Assembly (NCBI GenBank): GCA_963836195.1
Contig: CAWIIX010000020.1
Span: 620,001 to 684,000 of the forward strand
From: Trebonia sp963836195
GTDB lineage: Bacteria > Actinomycetota > Actinomycetes > Streptosporangiales > Streptosporangiaceae
DNA length: 64,000 nt
Direction: 5' to 3'
Shown here: positions 60,013-64,000 of the stretch, one piece after another
Position numbering within the stretch: the stretch's first letter is position 1
How the letters are laid out: each line of letters opens with the position of its first letter
Translations under genes and position numbers: made by a program
Notes under the pieces: generated by a model
What the model was told of the DNA's origin: nothing
Database searches by the model: none
The model's input: only the letters and a program-made list of their open reading frames with translations

Positions 60013-60750
60013 TTAGCGCGGGGTGAGGAGGCAGAACTCGTTGCCCTCGGGGTCGGCCAGCACCGTCCACGGGACGTCGCCCTGCCCGACGTCGGCGGGC
60101 GTCGCGCCGAGATCCCGCAGCCGGGCCACCTCCGCCTCCTGGTCGTCGCCGGGGTACGCCCGCAGGTCGAGATGGATGCGGTTCTTCACCGTCTTCACGT
60201 CGGGATTGCGGATGAACTCCAGGTACGGGCCGACGCCCTTGGCGGAGCGCAGCGCCGCATAGTCGTCGGTAACAGCGTTCAGCGTCCAGTCCATCGCCTC
60301 GCCCCAGAACCGGGCCATCGCCCGAGGATCGGCGCAGTCGACCACCACCGCGGCCATCGGCCCGGTGTCGCGGTAGACCGGTCGGGGCTCGAGCACGCAG
60401 AACTCGTTGCCCTCGGGGTCGGCCAGCACGGTCCACGGCACGTCGCCCTGCCCGACGTCGGCGGGCGTCGCGCCGAGATCCCGCAGGCGCGCGATCAGCT
60501 CGGCCTGATGCGCCGATGAGGTGGTGGCGAGGTCGACGTGCACGCGGTTCTTCACGGTCTTGGGTTCCGGGACGGCGATGACGTCGATGCAGACGGCGAC
60601 GGGGTCGGGGTACGTGAAGGCGGCCGGCTCCAGGTTGGTCACACCCGGCTCCTCGCTGGACATGGTCCAGCCGAGCGCCTGCGCCCAGAAGCGGCCGACC
60701 GCTGCGTCATCCCGGGCGTTCATCGCGATCTGCACGAGCCGAGTTGCCAT
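60013..60750 (-). CDS. Two-domain VOC protein (Glyoxalase_6-like) with internal repeat
   Basis: A 245-residue protein with two VOC modules (about residues 1-122 and 128-245). Each has a FWA/FWG-ALxW opening and ends with the almost identical run LRDLGATPADVGQGDVPWTV, LADPEGNEFC. The identity extends to the DNA (see the 90-bp repeats). The fold binds hydrophobic small molecules; function unknown. ATG 60750. It converges with a methyltransferase gene. Confidence 0.87.
   Translation of the reverse strand: MATRLVQIAMNARDDAAVGRFWAQALGWTMSSEEPGVTNLEPAAFTYPDPVAVCIDVIAVPEPKTVKNRVHVDLATTSSAHQAELIARLRDLGATPADVGQGDVPWTVLADPEGNEFCVLEPRPVYRDTGPMAAVVVDCADPRAMARFWGEAMDWTLNAVTDDYAALRSAKGVGPYLEFIRNPDVKTVKNRIHLDLRAYPGDDQEAEVARLRDLGATPADVGQGDVPWTVLADPEGNEFCLLTPR
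60031..60120. repeat. 90-bp intragenic direct repeat, copy A
   Basis: Matches 60397-60486 at 88 of 90 bases (differences near CCGTCCACGGGACG/CGGTCCACGGCACG). It encodes the end of the second VOC module. Confidence 0.85.
60397..60486. repeat. 90-bp intragenic direct repeat, copy B
   Basis: Partner of 60031-60120. It encodes the end of the first VOC module. Outside these 90 bases the two modules have diverged, so recent copying or gene conversion is likely. Confidence 0.85.
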
Positions 60751-60787
60751 GCCGCCGATTTTAAAGGCCCACGGGGATCAACGATCC

Positions 60788-61360
60788 CTAGCGCGCCGGG
60801 TTCGCTAGCAGAGCCAGGACCTGCGGGTCGCCGGTGAGATACGGCAGTGCCAGCAGGACCCCGCCGGGGTCCGTCATCGCCCCGGCCATCGCCAGCGCCA
60901 GCAGATCGCCGGGGGTGACCTCCCGCACGGTGACGAACTCTCCCGGGTCGAGTCGCTGCTCGTGCCGCCGCTCGCAGCCGGTGCCGAGAAAGTAGTGCCG
61001 CACCATCCCGGAATACGCGTCGTAGCGCATCTCACCGAGGTAGGTCATTTCCGCGGGAACGTAACCGGTCTCCTCGGCGAGCTCCCGGGCGGCGCCGTCG
61101 GCCAGTGACTCGTCGGGGTCGATGCCGCCACCGGGGAGCTCTGCCATCACGCGCTCGGGACCCGGCCGGTACTGCTCGGCGAGCACCACTGTGCCTCGGA
61201 CGGTCAGCGCGACGACAGCCGCGGCGGTTCCGGCCGCGTGCTCCGTCACTGTGAACGTCTTCTCTGACCCGTCAGGCATTCGGAAGGTCTTCGCGGTAAG
61301 GACGCGTCGCCCTACCTGGCCCTGGCGTTCGCTGCTGAGCAATTCCCATGCGCTGGTCAC
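60788..61360 (-). CDS. Nudix hydrolase (ADP-ribose pyrophosphatase-like)
   Basis: A 190-residue hydrolase. The Nudix box runs GGGIDPDESLADGAARELAE, ETGY (about residues 77-100) and has all GX5EX7REUXEEXGU positions. VVLAEQYRPGPERVMAELPGG precedes it, the pattern of ADP-sugar pyrophosphatases. GTG 61360 start. It stands alone between the VOC and kinase genes on the same strand. Confidence 0.92.
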   Translation of the reverse strand: MTSAWELLSSERQGQVGRRVLTAKTFRMPDGSEKTFTVTEHAAGTAAAVVALTVRGTVVLAEQYRPGPERVMAELPGGGIDPDESLADGAARELAEETGYVPAEMTYLGEMRYDAYSGMVRHYFLGTGCERRHEQRLDPGEFVTVREVTPGDLLALAMAGAMTDPGGVLLALPYLTGDPQVLALLANPAR

Positions 61361-61466
61361 CGGGAGATCCTAAGCCTGCTGCGGCGGCTGCGGGGATCAC
61401 CGCGCTCCTGCAGGAGCAGATGACCTGAATCAATAGCTCGCGATCAGGTTCTGAGGGGTCGCTTAA

Positions 61467-62075
61467 CTAGCGTGGAACGGTGAGCGAGGGCCAGTGGTCC
61501 GCCGCCCACTCCGGCCATCCCGGCCACCCGGCCGGCGGAGGCGGGATTTCGCCGCCGCCGAGCTCGGCCGCGTCGGGCGCCTGGAACTGTTCCCGCCACT
61601 GGTCCACGTCGGCCTCGCTCATCGGGAACGTCTGCTCCGGCGTCGTGGCCTGGCGGTGCGCGATGCGCGCGAGCTGGACGTCCTTGTCCACCGGCAGGTA
61701 GACCACCTGGCACGCGGCTCCGGCTGACCGCGCCAGCCAGCGCAGGGCCGACCGTTCGTCGCGGCCCCAGAGGCCGTAGTCGAGCACGACGCTGGTCCCC
61801 AGCCGCAGCGCCTGCAGGGCAACCGAGATCAGCCGCCCTTCCAGCACGAAGCGCTTGCCGTCGGCTAGCGGCTCGCCGAACAGGGGGATCATCCACTCGT
61901 CCGGGGTCAGCCGCAGCGCCCGGTGCGCTGCGGCGAGTTCTTTGGCCCGGGTGGTTTTCCCGGCCCCCGCCAGCCCGACCATCAGCAGCATCGTGGCGGC
62001 GCCGCAGTCGTTCGTCGTGACCGGGTACGGACAAGGTTCTTCGGTTGGTGAGTCGAATCGCTGCGACGCAGACAT
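61467..62075 (-). CDS. P-loop AAA/zeta-toxin-like kinase
   Basis: A 202-residue ATP-binding protein. Walker A is MVGLAGAGKTTRAKEL near residue 33, followed by LTPDEWMIPLFGEP, SVVLDYGLWGRDERSALRW (Walker B-like region) and LPVDKDVQLARIAHR. Stand-alone kinases of this type phosphorylate small molecules such as sugars or antibiotics (chloramphenicol-phosphotransferase-like). Start: ATG 62075 after GGGG; GTG 62081 is possible. Confidence 0.85.
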   Translation of the reverse strand: MSASQRFDSPTEEPCPYPVTTNDCGAATMLLMVGLAGAGKTTRAKELAAAHRALRLTPDEWMIPLFGEPLADGKRFVLEGRLISVALQALRLGTSVVLDYGLWGRDERSALRWLARSAGAACQVVYLPVDKDVQLARIAHRQATTPEQTFPMSEADVDQWREQFQAPDAAELGGGEIPPPPAGWPGWPEWAADHWPSLTVPR

Positions 62076-62243
62076 GGACACCCCTGATCAGGCAGGACGG
62101 TCCGGCAGCACAGGGATGGACACGCAAGTGACTGCCGACGGGACACTGATCCGGCGGTACGGGCACTGACCCTCGACGGGGGCAGGCATGAAGGCCGCGG
62201 TTACAACGGCCTCGGCACCACCGCTAGGCGGCGGTCCGGATAT

Positions 62244-63551
62244 TCATGGCAGCGCAGCAGCACATGTCTCCACCCTAGTGGGGGTGGCGCTGATTTGCAG
62301 CAGCTCTCCGGGGCCGAGCCAGTCGTCAATCGCCTGGTAGGCGGCCGTCCAGAAGTCGAGGGAGAGCGATTGCGGCGAGTTCGCGCGCTGCAGCAGCAGG
62401 ATCATCGACATGTCCTCGGCCGGGTCGTTGTACCAGGCGGTGCCGTAATAGCCCGGCCATCCGTAGCTCCCGACCGAGGGCCCCAGGTGCGTGCGCCGGG
62501 TGCGGACGGACATCCCGAAACCCCAGCCGATGTCGTCGAAGTCCCCCGGCCGGAACCCGGAGACTGCCTTCTGCGCGGGCGTCAGGTGGTCGCTGGTCAT
62601 CAGGGTCACCGACGGCCGCGACAGGACCCGTCGGCCGTGCAGGACACCGCCTCCGAGCAGGGCCGAGGCGAAGGCGAGATAATCGGCGGCGGTCGAGACA
62701 AGCCCGCCTCCGCCCCCCTCGAACGCCGGCGGCCGGCTCCAGTTCCCGATGGGGCCGTCTTCGACCACCAGGGTGTCGGTGGCGTCATCGCGCTCGTAGG
62801 CGGTCGCCAGCCGGCGGATGTTCTCGGCGCGCACGCTGAAGGCGGTGTCCTTCATCCCGAGCGGCTCGCAGATCCGCTCCTGTAGCGCGTCCTCGAAGGA
62901 CATGCCGGTGGCGCGGGCGACGAGCACGCCCGTCACGTCGGCGGCGGTCTCGTACATCCAGCGCTCGCCCGGCTGATGCACGAGGGGAAGCGAGCCGAGG
63001 CGGCGGATCCACTCGTCCGGCCCGGCCGCGTCCGGGCCGTCCTGGACGAGCCGGAGCGCGTCCAGCGCGTCGGAGATCGGGACCGTTCCCGGCTCCGCGA
63101 TGACCATGCCGGTGCCGAGGCGGAAGGTGAGCAGATCTCGCAGCGTTATCGGCCGTTGCGCCGGGACGGTGTCGTCGAGCGGGCCGTTCGGATCGGCGAG
63201 CACGGTCATGTCGGCCAGTTCCGGGAGGAACTCGTCGACCGGGTCGTCGAGGCGGAGCGTGCAGTCCTCAACCAGCGTCATCGCGCAGGCGGCCACGAGC
63301 GGCTTGCTCATCGAGGCGATGCGGAAGATCGTGTCGTCCGCCATCGGCGTCCGCGAGCCCTCCCCCTCGAGCGCGAGACGGCCGACCGCCATGATGTGGG
63401 CCTCACCGCAGCGCGCGACGGCGAAGACCGCACCCGGGGCGAGGCCGGAATCGACGACACGCTCGAGCAGGTCCTGCACGAGGTCCAGCCGTTTCGGCGA
63501 GAACGCCCTTGCCCCGCCCCTGCCGTATCCCGAGCTCGTACCGCCCACCAC
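62244..63551 (-). CDS. Serine hydrolase of the beta-lactamase/class C (PBP4-like) fold
   Basis: A 435-residue protein. The nucleophile S-x-x-K is in RIASMSKPLVA (about residue 80), the tyrosine motif is YETAADV (Y-E-T rather than Y-x-N), and HLGPSVGSYGWPG near residue 365 carries the third motif region. These act as esterases, DD-peptidases or lactamases; resistance cannot be assumed. No signal peptide is visible. GTG 63551 start. Confidence 0.87.
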   Translation of the reverse strand: MVGGTSSGYGRGGARAFSPKRLDLVQDLLERVVDSGLAPGAVFAVARCGEAHIMAVGRLALEGEGSRTPMADDTIFRIASMSKPLVAACAMTLVEDCTLRLDDPVDEFLPELADMTVLADPNGPLDDTVPAQRPITLRDLLTFRLGTGMVIAEPGTVPISDALDALRLVQDGPDAAGPDEWIRRLGSLPLVHQPGERWMYETAADVTGVLVARATGMSFEDALQERICEPLGMKDTAFSVRAENIRRLATAYERDDATDTLVVEDGPIGNWSRPPAFEGGGGGLVSTAADYLAFASALLGGGVLHGRRVLSRPSVTLMTSDHLTPAQKAVSGFRPGDFDDIGWGFGMSVRTRRTHLGPSVGSYGWPGYYGTAWYNDPAEDMSMILLLQRANSPQSLSLDFWTAAYQAIDDWLGPGELLQISATPTRVETCAAALP

Positions 63552-63618
63552 GCACCTCCGCAGGATCTTCCAGGCCGTAATCCCAGGCTGCGAATGATGA
63601 CGTTACGCCCGTCCGCAT

Positions 63619-63732
63619 CTAATCGGAGCTGCTGTCCTCGTCCGCGGGCTGCGCGGAGTTGCTTGCGCTCTTCCGGCGGCGGAGGTACCGGCCCAGGCCC
63701 AGCAGGGCGACGATCCCGGCGATGACGATCAC
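63619..63732 (-). CDS. Small single-span membrane protein (fragment or micro-gene)
   Basis: A 37-codon frame from GTG 63732: a transmembrane helix (VIVIAGIVALLGLGRYL), an Arg/Lys stop-transfer cluster, and an acidic Ser-rich tail. The frame is open upstream with LAADRSSGII, which suggests the real start lies a little earlier. Overlaps the end of the RraA-like gene. Resembles the small actinobacterial one-helix proteins of the DUF6479 kind, but that is only a likeness. Confidence 0.35.
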   Translation of the reverse strand: MIVIAGIVALLGLGRYLRRRKSASNSAQPADEDSSSD

Positions 63733-64000
63733 GATGATGCCCGAGCTGCGGTCTGCTGCCAGGTGCCGTCGATCTCGGTCATGTCCGAGGCGTCGAGCGC
63801 CGCCTTGAGGCCTACGACCTCATACATGTTGGCGCCGGCGGCGATGGCCGCGCGTATCCCGTCCTCGCGCCGGGCCCGCGCCTGCGCACCGGACAGGACG
63901 CGGGGGGCGTCGGCGAGCGGGATGCGCAGGACTCCGTCGCCATCGGCGACGATGACATCGCCCGGCTCGATCAGCACGCCCCCACAGACGACGGGAACGT
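63729..64000 (-). CDS. RraA-family protein (aldolase/RNase E regulator-like), 5' end outside window
   Basis: The last 90 residues of an RraA/HMG-aldolase-like protein. VPVVCGGVLIEPGDVIVADG and DGVLRIPLADAPRVL are the conserved C-terminal part of the fold, followed by ARREDGIRAAIAAG and a helical tail. In actinobacteria these are usually 4-hydroxy-4-methyl-2-oxoglutarate aldolases or oxaloacetate decarboxylases. The start lies beyond 64000. Confidence 0.82.
   Translation of the reverse strand, partial: VPVVCGGVLIEPGDVIVADGDGVLRIPLADAPRVLSGAQARARREDGIRAAIAAGANMYEVVGLKAALDASDMTEIDGTWQQTAARASS

Noticed and set aside
62244..63551. Class C beta-lactamase
   Set aside because: SxxK is present but the tyrosine motif is YET and there is no signal peptide; a general serine hydrolase is the safer call.
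1..64000. Biosynthetic gene cluster
   Set aside because: Methyltransferases, MFS pumps and reductases are scattered, with no core synthase, NRPS, PKS or RiPP machinery.

Overview
This window is chromosomal DNA from a very GC-rich actinobacterium. Nearly every third codon position is G or C, GTG starts are common, and typical actinobacterial families are present (ECF41 sigma factor, 13E12-type DUF222/HNH protein, TetR and ArsR regulators, VOC, nitroreductase and aldo/keto reductase genes). I cannot name the species. I saw no tRNA, rRNA, CRISPR array, intact insertion sequence or complete biosynthetic cluster. The gene content is accessory metabolism plus regulation, in short operons on both strands, with many overlapping ends and an unusual number of broken genes.

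Layout. 1-6 kb: end of a WYL regulator, an mraY lying outside any cell-wall cluster, a DUF1801 gene, and a small phosphonate locus (phnM and a DUF1045 2H phosphoesterase, divergent from a phnF-type GntR gene across a perfect operator palindrome). 5.5-12 kb: a zinc-finger pair (C2H2 and DksA/TraR-like), terC, a LysE exporter, an MFS pump, an aldo/keto reductase and its divergent AraC regulator, and a frameshifted methyltransferase. 12-18 kb: nitroreductase, a metallo-beta-lactamase-fold hydrolase preceded by a 31-residue cysteine-rich peptide, an ArsR/SRPBCC pair with its operator, acylphosphatase and HEAT genes, DinB, a TPR gene whose tail carries a sigma-factor remnant, and a nucleoside phosphorylase. 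18-27 kb: alkylsulfatase, methyltransferase, a TetR/aldo-keto reductase divergon with two operators, an S41 peptidase, DoxX-like, VOC and MFS genes. 26.8-27.7 kb is non-coding and holds three copies of an 18-bp repeat and a 15-bp inverted repeat.

27.7-40 kb: an APH-type kinase, an ECF sigma factor, a nucleotidyltransferase with a GNAT remnant, a membrane protein, VOC and AraC genes, a crippled ogt, an epimerase/ECF41 sigma pair with a recognisable target promoter, an aldo/keto reductase, DUF72, a PH-domain protein, a Tat-exported purple acid phosphatase behind a three-unit PHO box, and a class V aminotransferase. 40-48 kb: a DinB-like protein, a TPR protein with a dead zincin domain, a methyltransferase, an ECF sigma factor fused to a zinc-binding anti-sigma motif and a membrane anchor, an amidohydrolase and a GAF-GGDEF protein. 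48-64 kb: further methyltransferases, an APH kinase, a sigma/YCII/MFS locus, an ECF sigma/membrane-protein pair, the HNH protein, SIMPL, a double VOC protein with an internal 90-bp repeat, Nudix, a P-loop kinase, a serine hydrolase, and the end of an RraA-family gene.

Two themes run through the window. The first is regulation: five ECF sigma genes plus one sigma remnant, and several regulator/target divergons whose operators are visible. The second is decay: ogt, a carboxyl methyltransferase, a GNAT and a sigma-factor tail are all damaged, and several frames run past where their families end.
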